This document shows, piece by piece, positions 26,648-35,565 of a DNA stretch of 64,000 nt. The position numbers and the translations under genes are program-made. Position 1 is the first letter of the stretch. Each line of letters starts with the position of its first letter. The stretch comes from Hominisplanchenecus faecis. Its GTDB lineage: Bacteria; Bacillota; Clostridia; Lachnospirales; Lachnospiraceae. Below the pieces are notes generated by a model that did not search any database, was not told the DNA's origin, and worked only from the letters and a program-made list of their open reading frames with translations. The stretch covers positions 55,285-119,284 of the forward strand of contig NZ_JAJEQE010000004.1 in NCBI RefSeq assembly GCF_020687205.1, given 5' to 3'.

Positions 26648-28387
26648 TTACATTTTTACTCTCAGTACTTTTGAATACGTTCCGAAAAGTTTCTGTTTGC
26701 CGTTTTTCTTATAAGCTCGCACTTTAAAATAGTACGTCTTTTTGGCTTTCAGTTTTTTCACGGTAAGCTTTGTTGTCTTTGCTTTGGAAATGGTTTTGAT
26801 CTTTTTGTATTTGCCTTTGGCTTTTGTGGCCTGGTAAACTTCATAGCCGTTGGCATCCGTTGCTTTTTTCCAGCTTAAGGTCAATGTCTTCTTCTTTCTT
26901 TTTTTCTTTTTCAGGTTTTTCACTGCTGCCGGAGCTTTCATGCTACTGTTGTTCTGATTTCCGGTACTGCTGTTTCCATTTGCCGGGTTCTGCTGATTGC
27001 CATTTCCGTTGTTTGCGTTATTGTTTCCGCCATTATTATTATTTCCGTTTCCACCCGGATTGTCATCGTTTACCGCTTTGCGTTTTGCCCAGTCAAAGGT
27101 CACCAGCACATCCTGGTCAAATCCTGCCATAGCATCTACGGAAACTCTGGCATAAATATTTTTTTCTCCTGCTTTTGCACGTTCAAAAGAAAAACTTCCA
27201 GGATAAGAAACACCTTCTTCGGTATAATAATCCCCAGGCATAGCTTCTGCCCGACTGGATTTGTCGTCCCCTTCGTAAACCCAGAATTTTTCCAGATGTC
27301 CTTTTTCGGTACTTCCTGCCATGTTGATGTCCATGCTGTGGAAATTCAGCTTATACTGAACCTTTCCGCCTTTTACGGTCACTCTCGCAGTCGGAGCGAT
27401 CGCCGCACCTGCCATCGATGCTTTATCCGGATTGGAAGCACTCATCAGTGCAACCGGCACATCATAAACGCCGTCCTCGATCGCTTCATCCTGTACCTTT
27501 AAGGTATTCCAGTACACTTTGGTAAAACAGTCGGCACTGAATTTTCCCTGATCAAAGGTGATTCCCTGATACGTTCCGGTCAGACGTTTCATCGTCGGCA
27601 CATAAATGCTCGCTCTGCTGCTGTAAGTATCTGCAAAGCCGTTTTCCAGCGGAAAGCTGACTTTTGATACAACGTTGATCTCTTTTGTCTCACTGTCATC
27701 TTTATAGGACATGGTTTCTGTGGTTATATCTGCATCTGTTTTCAAGCTTTTTGTCATATCGTTGTTAGCATAATATCCGTCAAACTGATAGATATAAAGT
27801 GGCTCTTTCTCGCTTCCGCTTATGATATCAGTGCCCAGGGTCATATTGCCATTCGTATCGACCTGGATCGTTGCCTGTCTTGTCTCATCTTCGATCAGGC
27901 TGTGTTTGATCTTATCGGTGTAATAAGAAATCATAACCGTGTAAGTGCCTTCTTTTAATTTTTCGGTCGGAAGGACATTCTCTTCCTGTTCCGGCTCCAG
28001 ACCCAGTGCATCTAAAATGGCATCCCGGATCGCTTTCGAAGAATATGTTGCCCCGGAAACAACATCCACGGCACTGATCTCTTTTGCATCTGCTGTGGAT
28101 TTGCCAAGATAGGCATCTTCCAGTACCTCAGCCGCCATCTCCAGACGCATTTTGTTATCGCTCACATAGTTTCCGGCATAATTCTTTCCTTCTACCGAAA
28201 GGCTGCGGATCTTCTGATCTTCCACGCCAACTGTCACTTCAATGTTATATTCACCAAACTGGGTGACATGTGAAGTTCCCTTGACGGAGGTTGCCGCAGA
28301 TGCAGAAATTACCGGCAGTGCAGTCAGTGTCAGTGCCGCAGATGCGATACATGCCGCGGCTTTATAAAACCATTCCTTCTTTCTCAT
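26648..28387 (-). CDS. Secreted FMN-binding and NEAT domain fusion protein
   Basis: 579 aa. A signal peptide (to about residue 31) precedes an FMN_bind domain (about 40-128). Its 'DVVSGAT' at 107-113 matches the covalent flavinylation consensus Dxx(S/T)GA(T/S), with Thr113 as the predicted FMN acceptor. NEAT-like domain 1 covers about 143-296 and NEAT domain 2 about 302-432 ('EDGVYDVPVALMSAS', 'KASMAGAAIAPTARVTV', 'YARVSVDAM'). An Asn/Gly-rich linker and a Lys-rich Fn3-like domain end the protein. There is no LPXTG, so wall retention may be by charge. The start at 28387 has AAAGGAG upstream. The flavin transferase ApbE would have to be encoded elsewhere. The NEAT 1 call is less certain than NEAT 2. 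Confidence 0.88.
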   Translation of the reverse strand: MRKKEWFYKAAACIASAALTLTALPVISASAATSVKGTSHVTQFGEYNIEVTVGVEDQKIRSLSVEGKNYAGNYVSDNKMRLEMAAEVLEDAYLGKSTADAKEISAVDVVSGATYSSKAIRDAILDALGLEPEQEENVLPTEKLKEGTYTVMISYYTDKIKHSLIEDETRQATIQVDTNGNMTLGTDIISGSEKEPLYIYQFDGYYANNDMTKSLKTDADITTETMSYKDDSETKEINVVSKVSFPLENGFADTYSSRASIYVPTMKRLTGTYQGITFDQGKFSADCFTKVYWNTLKVQDEAIEDGVYDVPVALMSASNPDKASMAGAAIAPTARVTVKGGKVQYKLNFHSMDINMAGSTEKGHLEKFWVYEGDDKSSRAEAMPGDYYTEEGVSYPGSFSFERAKAGEKNIYARVSVDAMAGFDQDVLVTFDWAKRKAVNDDNPGGNGNNNNGGNNNANNGNGNQQNPANGNSSTGNQNNSSMKAPAAVKNLKKKKRKKKTLTLSWKKATDANGYEVYQATKAKGKYKKIKTISKAKTTKLTVKKLKAKKTYYFKVRAYKKNGKQKLFGTYSKVLRVKM

Positions 28388-28461
28388 GGAAATTCTCCTT
28401 TCCTGCGGGACAAAAGATTTCGTCCCAGGCATGTTGAATGTGTTCCTGTGTATGTATATAA

Positions 28462-28518
28462 GTTAGTTCAGACTACTTTTCGTTATAATTAGGTAACACA
28501 TTTGGATTCCCATGTCAA
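28462..28518 (-). promoter_or_regulatory. Promoter region and paired operators of the NEAT/isd unit
   Basis: On the minus strand a consensus TTGACA lies at 28513-28518, with a weak -10 17-18 bases on. Two palindromes of the form GTWA-N8-TWAC lie at 28482-28497 (GTTATAATTAGGTAAC, exact) and 28462-28477 (GTTAGTTCAGACTACT, degenerate at one end). Their starts are exactly 20 bp apart, as in front of the ABC exporter genes. The leader to the start codon is about 100 nt. Confidence 0.55.
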
Positions 28519-28694
28519 GCATTCTTTTTGTTTTCATGCTCAAGAAGCACGGAGTCGGATTCTTGCCGTTTTCGGAACTTTTTGTCTTTTTCTGTCTGGA
28601 AACTTTTTTCAGTTTTTAATTGCCTTTGTACTGTTTTGCTATCGTATAAATCACACGGATTACACGGATTGCTCCGTGCTTTACACTCCCACAC

Positions 28695-29531
28695 CTACAT
28701 CCAGAATACGAGAACGGCTGTGCTCTCCGGCATATGGCTCCTTCCGACGCTGCATGTCATGGTGACGGACAAGGCTCCCCGCACTTCGCCGCCCTGCCGT
28801 CTGTGAAACTGGAATGCTCGCAGGGGGATCCGGATCATGTCATCCCGACATTCTGCCTGGATCAGCGTGCCCTCCTGGTCGTATTTGAGCGTATCGAGAT
28901 GTCCGCTCATTTTTTCTCTGTTAATACGCGAAAAACCTTGCATTTCTTTTCTTTTTAAAATCAGCCAGCTGCCGCGGCGATTATGTTTGAGCGTCGCTGG
29001 CTTTTCAAATCCCTGGTCTGCCATGGACAGTGCCATCTTTCCTTCTTTGTTGCGGTACAGCATAAAATAAACCGGACATTCGATTTTTTCCGGCAGCATT
29101 TCACGAAGGAACTGTTCTGTCAGACGTTCTCTTTTCTCCCGCACATGGCTGCTCTGCATCCGCTTATAATTTGTCAGCATCGTTGAGATCGTATAACAGC
29201 TGATGTTTTCAACCATATCCCGAACGTTTGCTTCCAGCTGTGCTTCCGGGATGCCGATGCTCCGAAAATAGGACGGCAGTTCTTTTAAAATACGCTTATA
29301 ATTCTCAATCCATGCCTGCCCTTCTTTTGTAAACCGATAATCTTCTGTAAGAAGTCCTTTTTCGCAGCAACTTTTCAGATAACGGCTGACCGGTGCAGTA
29401 CTGACCTGGCATTTTTCTGCGATCCTCGCGATCATGCCGCGTGTGTTGTCTTCTTTTTCCAGCTCTGTCAGATAACGGAGCTGCTGCAAGGTAGGCAGAT
29501 TTCTGCGATTCAGATTTTCACCTTTTTCCAT
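28695..29531 (-). CDS. DtxR-like winged-helix regulator, divergent metal domain
   Basis: 278 aa. The N-terminal half has a DtxR-like winged helix ('QQLRYLTELEKEDNTRGMIARIAEKCQVSTAPVSRYLKSCCEKGLL', about 16-61). The dimerisation helices that carry metal ligands in DtxR are not conserved. The C-terminal about 130 residues form a beta-rich domain I do not recognise, ending 'LSVTMTCSV...VFWM'. It resembles, loosely, the C-terminal half of the upstream gene product. It lies 15 bp after that gene with GAGGTGG upstream, so the pair is co-expressed. Probable partner or antagonist in haem/iron control; this is inference. Confidence 0.72.
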   Translation of the reverse strand: MEKGENLNRRNLPTLQQLRYLTELEKEDNTRGMIARIAEKCQVSTAPVSRYLKSCCEKGLLTEDYRFTKEGQAWIENYKRILKELPSYFRSIGIPEAQLEANVRDMVENISCYTISTMLTNYKRMQSSHVREKRERLTEQFLREMLPEKIECPVYFMLYRNKEGKMALSMADQGFEKPATLKHNRRGSWLILKRKEMQGFSRINREKMSGHLDTLKYDQEGTLIQAECRDDMIRIPLRAFQFHRRQGGEVRGALSVTMTCSVGRSHMPESTAVLVFWM

Positions 29532-29546
29532 ATTTGCTCCACCTCT

Positions 29547-30341
29547 TTACCATATGTGAATATTCAGCTCCCGGCACTGTGCTTCTTCTGGTTTCTGAAT
29601 CCCTTCTGTAATACCAAGGACTCCATCACACTCCGTAAGCGGAGAGGCAGCACTTACGGTGCAGGTCAGTGCACTTTGCGGAAGCCGGAAATCATTCTGT
29701 TCCCGTTTTGCCATCCTCCATTTTTCACCGTCCAAATACCACAGCCGACAGTCTTTCTCAATCTCTTTTCCATGAAGAATAAAGAAACTTTCTTTGTCAC
29801 TGACGATCAGTTCCGCCATTTCCAGAAACCATTCTGACTCTTCAGCCAGACGGCGAGGAAAGCGTTCTTCCATGCGATAAAGGCTCATGCAGAAAAAATA
29901 TCTTCCTTCCGGATACAGGTATCGCAAATCCACATCCCGCACTACGCGGTCATACGTTTCTCCGTATTTTAAGAATTCCTGTACACCCTGAAGTACGTTT
30001 CCGCTGATCACATGTTCCATACGGCAGGCATTCTCTTCTGCCTCTTCTTCTTCAAGCCCGCAGGTCATCTGCAAAAACTGGGTCAGATTGTGGTGACGCA
30101 AAAGACAGTCTTCGCCCTGTACTTTTCCAAGTTCGGTGAGTCGATAGCCGCTGTTTTCCGCTCGTTTCCGCAGATAACCGCTCTCCATAAGTCCGCTTTC
30201 CAGACACTTCAGCTCCGCATCCGTAAGTTCCAAGTGCATTTTCACCTGATGTGGCCGGATTTCAGTTCCGGATTTCCATCCCATGTAAAGATATTCCAGA
30301 AAGTCCTCCTCTTTTTCTTCTTCACTGTGTGGAATATTCAT
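29547..30341 (-). CDS. DtxR family metalloregulator with a novel C-terminal domain
   Basis: 264 aa. The winged helix is at about 10-75. The dimerisation/metal-binding part is clear: 'LLRHHNLTQFLQMTCGLEEEEAEENACRMEHVISGNVLQGVQEFL' (about 80-124) has the RHHNLTQFL and CRMEHVIS patterns that supply the ligands in DtxR/MntR. After about residue 125 the protein does not look like the usual SH3-like domain; it is a beta-rich segment ending 'ELNIHIW'. It sits 3 bp after the exporter gene stop. Likely senses Fe or Mn and controls the haem locus through the GTWA-N8-TWAC sites. Confidence 0.82.
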   Translation of the reverse strand: MNIPHSEEEKEEDFLEYLYMGWKSGTEIRPHQVKMHLELTDAELKCLESGLMESGYLRKRAENSGYRLTELGKVQGEDCLLRHHNLTQFLQMTCGLEEEEAEENACRMEHVISGNVLQGVQEFLKYGETYDRVVRDVDLRYLYPEGRYFFCMSLYRMEERFPRRLAEESEWFLEMAELIVSDKESFFILHGKEIEKDCRLWYLDGEKWRMAKREQNDFRLPQSALTCTVSAASPLTECDGVLGITEGIQKPEEAQCRELNIHIW

Positions 30342-30344
30342 CTG

Positions 30345-32000
30345 TCAGCTCATCCTTCCTCTTTCAATAGAATACACAACATCTGCGATCTGCATGGTAG
30401 ATTCCCGGTGAGATACCAGCACAACAGTCTTTCCGTTTCGCTCCTCTTCCAGGGATTTTAAGATCACCGCTTCATTCAAACTGTCCAGATTGCTGGTCGG
30501 CTCATCCAGAAGCATAAACGGTGCATCATGCAGAAACGCTCTTGCAAGCCCCAGTCTCTGGCGTTCTCCACCGGAAAGAGTATCCCCAAGCTCTCCGACC
30601 TGTGTTTCATAGCCCTGCGGCAGTTTTTTGATAAATTCATGGATCGAAGCCTTTTTGCATGCTGCTTCCAGTTCTTCCTGTGTGGCATCCAATTTTGCGA
30701 TTCGAAGATTTGCCGCGATACTGTCATGGAACAGACATGTTTCCTGTGTCACAAAACTTTCCATATTACGCAGATTTGAAGTATTGATCTGATTCACGCC
30801 GGTTCCGGATATGGAGACACTTCCCTCCTGCACATCCCAGAAACGCATCAGAAGTTTCAAAAGCGTAGATTTTCCGCTGCCGCTTTTCCCGCTGATTCCA
30901 ACCACACTGTTTTCTTTAATATCTGCGGAAACATCTTTGAGAATAGTCTCCTGTCCATAGGAAAAGGTCACATGCTCTGCCTTTGCCCCGTGAAATGCGA
31001 TTTCTTTCTGGCCGTTGATCTCCTTTACCATCGGCTCTTCTTCCAAAATATCCAGTACACGGTTTCCGGCTGCAAACGTATTCTGCAGGGTACTGCCAAG
31101 ATTTGCAAGTGCCGTGACCGGGCCAAAAGAGCTCATCAGAGCTACCGTACTGATCAGTACGCCATCAAATCCAAGAGTCCCTCTCTGATAAAGCATCGAA
31201 GAGACAAAAAGCATCAGAAGGTCTGAAATCAGGATTGTCATACCGGTAATCGCCATATTTCTTCCGGTGGTACGTTTCATACGTTCTTCTTCTTTGGAAA
31301 GCTCATCCGTCCGATGGTTCATCTGCCGCATGCGTTCCTGTCCCTGACCATACTGCAGTATTTCCGAAAGACCACGTAGCGAATCCAGGACAAAACTTCC
31401 AAGTTCCCCGGATTTTGTCCGAAATCGCATGCCGTCATCCCCGCCTGCCTTGGAAACAGCGAGCGGTATCAAAACTCCGACCGCCAGATAAGCAAGCAGT
31501 GCGAGAATTCCAAGTATCACATGAAACTGTCCGATAAACAGACATAAAAGGATCGTATAGAGTACTGCGATCGCCGTCGGTGAGATGGTATGTGCATAAA
31601 AGACTTCGAGCAGTTCAATATCAGATGTGATCACCGTGATCAGATTTCCCTTGTCTTTTCCTTCCAGTTTTGCCGGCGTCAGTTTCCGAAGTGACTGAAA
31701 TACCTCGTCACGGATCAGTGCCAGCAGTTTGAATGCAATAAAATGGTTACAGGACTGTTCTGCGTATCGCAGGATTCCGCGAAGAACCGCAAAAACAGCC
31801 ACACCGATAAATAAAAATCCAAGTGAGCCTTTCCACATGCCAAGCACCTGTAAAACTCCAAAAGCTCCGAAGATTGTGATAAAAGAAGCACACAGATGTC
31901 CCAGAAGTCCCATCAGGATCGCAAGTATCATATAACCGGTCAGTGGCTTTACCAGATGGATCAGATTTTTCATGACCGCAAAATTACTTCTTTTTTTCAT
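30345..32000 (-). CDS. ABC exporter, fused permease-ATPase (CydC-like half)
   Basis: 551 aa. An ABC transmembrane domain with about six helices (to about residue 310) precedes an ATPase with Walker A 'GKSGSGKST', signature 'LSGGERQRLG', Walker B 'PFMLLDEPTSNLD' and switch 'VSHRES'. The ATG overlaps the stop of the partner gene as ATGA, so the two halves are coupled. The pair resembles CydDC. CydDC members export thiols and have been linked to haem, so haem or iron homeostasis is a reasonable but unproven role. Confidence 0.85.
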   Translation of the reverse strand: MKKRSNFAVMKNLIHLVKPLTGYMILAILMGLLGHLCASFITIFGAFGVLQVLGMWKGSLGFLFIGVAVFAVLRGILRYAEQSCNHFIAFKLLALIRDEVFQSLRKLTPAKLEGKDKGNLITVITSDIELLEVFYAHTISPTAIAVLYTILLCLFIGQFHVILGILALLAYLAVGVLIPLAVSKAGGDDGMRFRTKSGELGSFVLDSLRGLSEILQYGQGQERMRQMNHRTDELSKEEERMKRTTGRNMAITGMTILISDLLMLFVSSMLYQRGTLGFDGVLISTVALMSSFGPVTALANLGSTLQNTFAAGNRVLDILEEEPMVKEINGQKEIAFHGAKAEHVTFSYGQETILKDVSADIKENSVVGISGKSGSGKSTLLKLLMRFWDVQEGSVSISGTGVNQINTSNLRNMESFVTQETCLFHDSIAANLRIAKLDATQEELEAACKKASIHEFIKKLPQGYETQVGELGDTLSGGERQRLGLARAFLHDAPFMLLDEPTSNLDSLNEAVILKSLEEERNGKTVVLVSHRESTMQIADVVYSIERGRMS

Positions 32001-33736
32001 ACGTTCACACCACCTTTTCCATAGCGTTCCAGCCTTTGCTGTGTCGTCCACATTTTTTGATACAGACCGTTTTTCTTAAGCAGTTCTTTGTGTGTTCCGC
32101 ATTCTTTTACCTCACCCTGCTCCATTGCATAGATCACATCTGCTTTTGTGATATTTGCAAGGCGGTGTGAGATCAGAAGCACGCTCTTTTTCTTTGCCAG
32201 AAGCAGGATCTGCTCCATAATGTCGTTTTCACTCTCCACATCGATGTTGGATGTAGCCTCATCGAAGATATAGACCGGACTGTCATGCAGAAGTGCTCTT
32301 GCAAGGGCAAGTCTCTGACACTGACCGCCGGAAAGATTGGATGCTTTTTCCGCAAGTTTTGTATCCAGTCCTTCTTCGCTTCTTAAAAAGGCTGCCAGAT
32401 TGGTCTGTTCCAGAACTGCCCACATTTCATCCTCTGTGGCATCCGGATTTCCCATAAGCAGATTCTCCCGGATTGTTCCTTTAAACAGGTAACTATTATG
32501 GCTGATATAGGTAATATTCTGCATCAGGCTGCTCTCGGAAATATCCGAAAGTTCGATGTCACCGATTCGGATCGTTCCTTTGTACCCACGGTTCCTGCCC
32601 ATTAAAATGGATGCCACCGTTGACTTTCCGCATCCGCTCTCCCCGGCAATGGCAACAAACGTTTCTCTTGGGATTCGAAGGTCAATGCCTTTTAAAATCT
32701 CACGGTCTGCTTCATAGGAAAAACGGAGATTTTCACAGACAATCTCTGCATTTTTTGGAAATTCTGCCGCCTTTTTCGGTGCTTCCGGAAGCTCCAGAAA
32801 ACGGAAGATCTTGTCGCTTGCCGCCATACCGTTCATGGCAATATGAAAAAAGCTTCCAAGTTGACGCATCGGAATAAAGAAATCTGCAGACAGCAAAATA
32901 ACCAACAAAGCTCCGGCAAGATCAACTCCTCCCTTCTGGTACTGTGTCACCGAGAAAAACACGCCAAGTGCCGCTCCGCCATAAGCGATAATATCCATGA
33001 TGGTGATTGAGTTGAGCTGCATGGTCAGTACTTTCATGGTAATTTTTCGGAATTTTTCGGATTCCTCATTCATTTCTTTGTTTTTGAAGGCATCTGCCTG
33101 ATAAATTTTTAAAGTGGTAAGTCCCTGAAGATTTTCAAGAAAGGTGTCGCCAAGTGCCGTATACTGTCCCCAGTATTTTGACAGTAACTTCTTTGCCCAG
33201 GTCTGCACTGCTGCGATCGCCGCCGGAATCAGCGGAACACAGACGAACAATACAACCGCAGAAGGTACATTCACACGCAGAAGCACAAGAAAAAGAGTCA
33301 GCGGTGCCAGCATTGCATAGAAAAACTGCGGCAGATATGCACCGAAATACGTTTCCAGCTGATCTACCCCTTCTACTGCCACCTGAACAATCTCAGATGT
33401 CCTGATCTGCTCTTTATAGGCTGCACCAAGTTTCAGAAGTTTTGTATATATAGCCTCCCTGAGCGTTTTCTTTACTTTTTTTGAAGAAAGAAATCCCATT
33501 CTGGAAGCACCGATCGCACAGAAAAAGCGAACCGTCACTGCCATAACGGCAATCACGGCGAAAACGGCAAAATCCTTTCCGGTCACATTTTTTGCATATA
33601 AGGACGCAAAAAAGCGAGTGATACTCATCATAAGCACCACGTTTGCCGCAAGTGAAATCCACTGCATCAGAACATTTCCGGCAACGTATTTTTTGCTCTC
33701 CGGAACCATTCTGATCAGACGCTTGTCAATCATCAT
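31997..33736 (-). CDS. ABC exporter, fused permease-ATPase (CydD-like half)
   Basis: 579 aa. The membrane domain carries the CydD-type signature 'VEGVDQLETYFGAYLPQFFYAMLAPL' near residue 125-150. The ATPase has Walker A 'GESGCGKST', signature 'LSGGQCQRLA', Walker B 'PVYIFDEATSNID' and 'SHRLAN'. Start choice is uncertain among ATGs at 33742, 33736 and 33733; 33736 gives about 10 bases from GAGG. First gene of the exporter-regulator unit, just behind a consensus promoter and the paired operators. Confidence 0.85.
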   Translation of the reverse strand: MMIDKRLIRMVPESKKYVAGNVLMQWISLAANVVLMMSITRFFASLYAKNVTGKDFAVFAVIAVMAVTVRFFCAIGASRMGFLSSKKVKKTLREAIYTKLLKLGAAYKEQIRTSEIVQVAVEGVDQLETYFGAYLPQFFYAMLAPLTLFLVLLRVNVPSAVVLFVCVPLIPAAIAAVQTWAKKLLSKYWGQYTALGDTFLENLQGLTTLKIYQADAFKNKEMNEESEKFRKITMKVLTMQLNSITIMDIIAYGGAALGVFFSVTQYQKGGVDLAGALLVILLSADFFIPMRQLGSFFHIAMNGMAASDKIFRFLELPEAPKKAAEFPKNAEIVCENLRFSYEADREILKGIDLRIPRETFVAIAGESGCGKSTVASILMGRNRGYKGTIRIGDIELSDISESSLMQNITYISHNSYLFKGTIRENLLMGNPDATEDEMWAVLEQTNLAAFLRSEEGLDTKLAEKASNLSGGQCQRLALARALLHDSPVYIFDEATSNIDVESENDIMEQILLLAKKKSVLLISHRLANITKADVIYAMEQGEVKECGTHKELLKKNGLYQKMWTTQQRLERYGKGGVNV

Positions 33737-33773
33737 ATTCATTTTCCTCACTAATTGATCTTAAGTAATTATG

Positions 33774-33809
33774 GTAACTTTCTGCTTACTTTCATTAGTG
33801 TCTGCTAAC
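33774..33809 (-). promoter_or_regulatory. Two operator-like palindromes, 20 bp apart
   Basis: On the minus strand GTTAGCAGACACTAAT (33794-33809) and GTAAGCAGAAAGTTAC (33774-33789) share AGCAGA and the form GTWA-N8-TWAC. They start exactly 20 bp apart and cover about +5 to +40 of the promoter at 33823-33852. The same arrangement precedes the NEAT/isd unit at 28462-28497. Confidence 0.6.
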
Positions 33810-33822
33810 TATATACGAGGGG

Positions 33823-33852
33823 AGTATAACATAAAGAATTGAGAAATGTCAA
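33823..33852 (-). promoter_or_regulatory. Promoter of the exporter-regulator unit
   Basis: TTGACA, an 18-base spacer and TATACT on the minus strand. Confidence 0.75.
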
Positions 33853-33853
33853 C

Positions 33854-33891
33854 GTGATCTTTCTGTGCAAAGAACCGCACAGAAGAATCAC
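33854..33891 (-). other. Hairpin after glpK
   Basis: A 15-bp stem with one mismatch (GTGATCTTTCTGTGC against GCACAGAAGAATCAC), 8 bp past the glpK stop and directly abutting the next -35 box. There is no T tract, so it may be a Rho-independent terminator only in part. Confidence 0.45.
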
Positions 33892-33898
33892 GATCAGA

Positions 33899-35413
33899 TC
33901 AGAGATCCTTTGACGGGTGCTGATCTCTTGCCCAGCCTCCGGCACAGGAAACGGCTTTTTTCCATCCTTTTCGGACTTCTTTTCGCCAGTTTTCTTCCTG
34001 CTTTGGCAAAAAGGTATGCTCCAGTGCCCAGTTTTTTCGGATTTCTTCACTGTTTTTCCAGTAGCCGACTCCGATGCCGGCAAGATAGGCAGCTCCAAGG
34101 GCTGTCGTCTCGATGCATTTCGGGCGTTCTACTTTTGCATTCAGAAGATCGGCCTGAAACTGCATCAGGAAATCATTAGCACAGGCTCCGCCGTCCACTT
34201 TCAGGGATGCAAGTGACAGACCTGCTTCTTTTTCCATCGCTTCGATCACATCCGTGACCTGATAGGCGAGTGACTCTACCGTTGCCCGGATCAGATGTTC
34301 TTTTTTCGTGCCGCGTGTGATGCCGACGATCGTTCCTCTGGCATATGGATCCCAGTACGGTGCAGCAAGTCCGGTAAATGCCGGGACGACATAGATACCG
34401 TTCGAGTCCTTCACTTTTTTGCAGTATTCTTCGGATTCTGCCGCATGATCGATCATACGCAGATCATCGCGAAGCCACTGAATGGCTGCTCCTGCCACAA
34501 AAACGCTGCCTTCCAGTGCGTACTGTATCTGATCGTCAACTCCTGCTGCAATCGTAGTCAGCAGTCCGTTTTTTGAGATGACCGGCCAGTCTCCGGTATT
34601 CATCAGCAGGAAACAACCGGTGCCATAGGTGTTTTTTACGTCACCGGAGCGAAAACAGCACTGCCCGAACAATGCAGCCTGCTGATCCCCGGCTGCTCCG
34701 GCTATCGCAATACCGTCACCGATCAGACAGTCTTTTGTATAACCGTAGACACCACTCGATGGTTTTACTTCCGGCAGCATTTCGCATGGAATATCCAGTT
34801 TTTGCAGGATTTCTTCGTCCCATTTTCGTTTATGTATATCAAAGAGCATTGTTCTGGATGCATTGGTGTAATCGGTGACATGTGCCTGTCCGCCTGTCAG
34901 TTTCCAGATCAGCCATGTATCTACAGTTCCAAACAGCAGTTCGCCATTTTTTGCACGTTCTCTGCCTTGTTCGATATGATCAAGGATCCAGGCAAGTTTG
35001 GTCGCCGAAAAGTAAGCATCTGGGATCAGTCCTGTTTTTTTGTGGATTTTTTCACCAAATCCGTCTTTTACCAGTTCCTCCACTTTTTCTGCAGTCCTGC
35101 GGCACTGCCAGACGATCGCATTGTATACCGGCTTTCCGGTTGCCTTCTCCCAGACGATCGTTGTCTCTCTTTGATTGGTAATGCCGATTGCCGCAATGTT
35201 CTTTTCCGTTACACCGATCTTGCCCATCGCCTTGGCTGCTACCGCAATCTGAGAAGACCATATTTCCATCGGATCATGTTCGACCCATCCAGGTTTTGGG
35301 AAAATCTGCTTAAATTCCATCTGTGCCATACTGCAGATGTTTCCCTGCCTGTCAAATAAAATACACCGGGAACTCGTGGTTCCCTGATCCAGTGCCATAA
35401 TATAGTTCTGCAT
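33899..35413 (-). CDS. glpK: Glycerol kinase
   Basis: 504 aa. It phosphorylates glycerol to glycerol 3-phosphate. The FGGY kinase signatures are clear: '[15 protein letters not shown]' at the N-terminus, '[28 protein letters not shown]', '[12 protein letters not shown]', '[13 protein letters not shown]', '[15 protein letters not shown]' and '[21 protein letters not shown]'. Length fits the family. The start at 35413 is preceded by GGGGGT; an ATG four codons upstream overlaps that site. No glpF or glpD neighbour is present. A 34-bp repeat lies just upstream. Confidence 0.95.
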   Translation of the reverse strand: MQNYIMALDQGTTSSRCILFDRQGNICSMAQMEFKQIFPKPGWVEHDPMEIWSSQIAVAAKAMGKIGVTEKNIAAIGITNQRETTIVWEKATGKPVYNAIVWQCRRTAEKVEELVKDGFGEKIHKKTGLIPDAYFSATKLAWILDHIEQGRERAKNGELLFGTVDTWLIWKLTGGQAHVTDYTNASRTMLFDIHKRKWDEEILQKLDIPCEMLPEVKPSSGVYGYTKDCLIGDGIAIAGAAGDQQAALFGQCCFRSGDVKNTYGTGCFLLMNTGDWPVISKNGLLTTIAAGVDDQIQYALEGSVFVAGAAIQWLRDDLRMIDHAAESEEYCKKVKDSNGIYVVPAFTGLAAPYWDPYARGTIVGITRGTKKEHLIRATVESLAYQVTDVIEAMEKEAGLSLASLKVDGGACANDFLMQFQADLLNAKVERPKCIETTALGAAYLAGIGVGYWKNSEEIRKNWALEHTFLPKQEENWRKEVRKGWKKAVSCAGGWARDQHPSKDL

Positions 35414-35425
35414 TTTTACCCCCAT

Positions 35426-35459
35426 TTTATCTTAGTCGGAGAAGACTCCCACTTCTATA
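35426..35459. repeat. 34-bp dispersed repeat, copy 2 (glpK leader)
   Basis: Matches 17205-17238 at 33 of 34 bases. Here CTTAGT also pairs with ACTAAG just outside, giving a longer hairpin. The rest of 35460-35541 has no gene. Confidence 0.75.
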
Positions 35460-35541
35460 CTAAGTCCGGAAATCCGCCTCTCGCTAAGACCGATTTTTTA
35501 TTTGCCTTTTATTATACATTTGGATCTACCAAAAATCCAGT

Positions 35542-35565
35542 AAAAAACAGGGATTCATTCATCCC
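35542..35565 (-). terminator. Terminator overlapping the rluA stop
   Basis: GGGAT-N6-ATCCC stem with six T residues after it on the minus strand. The stem includes the last codons of the pseudouridine synthase gene. Confidence 0.75.
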
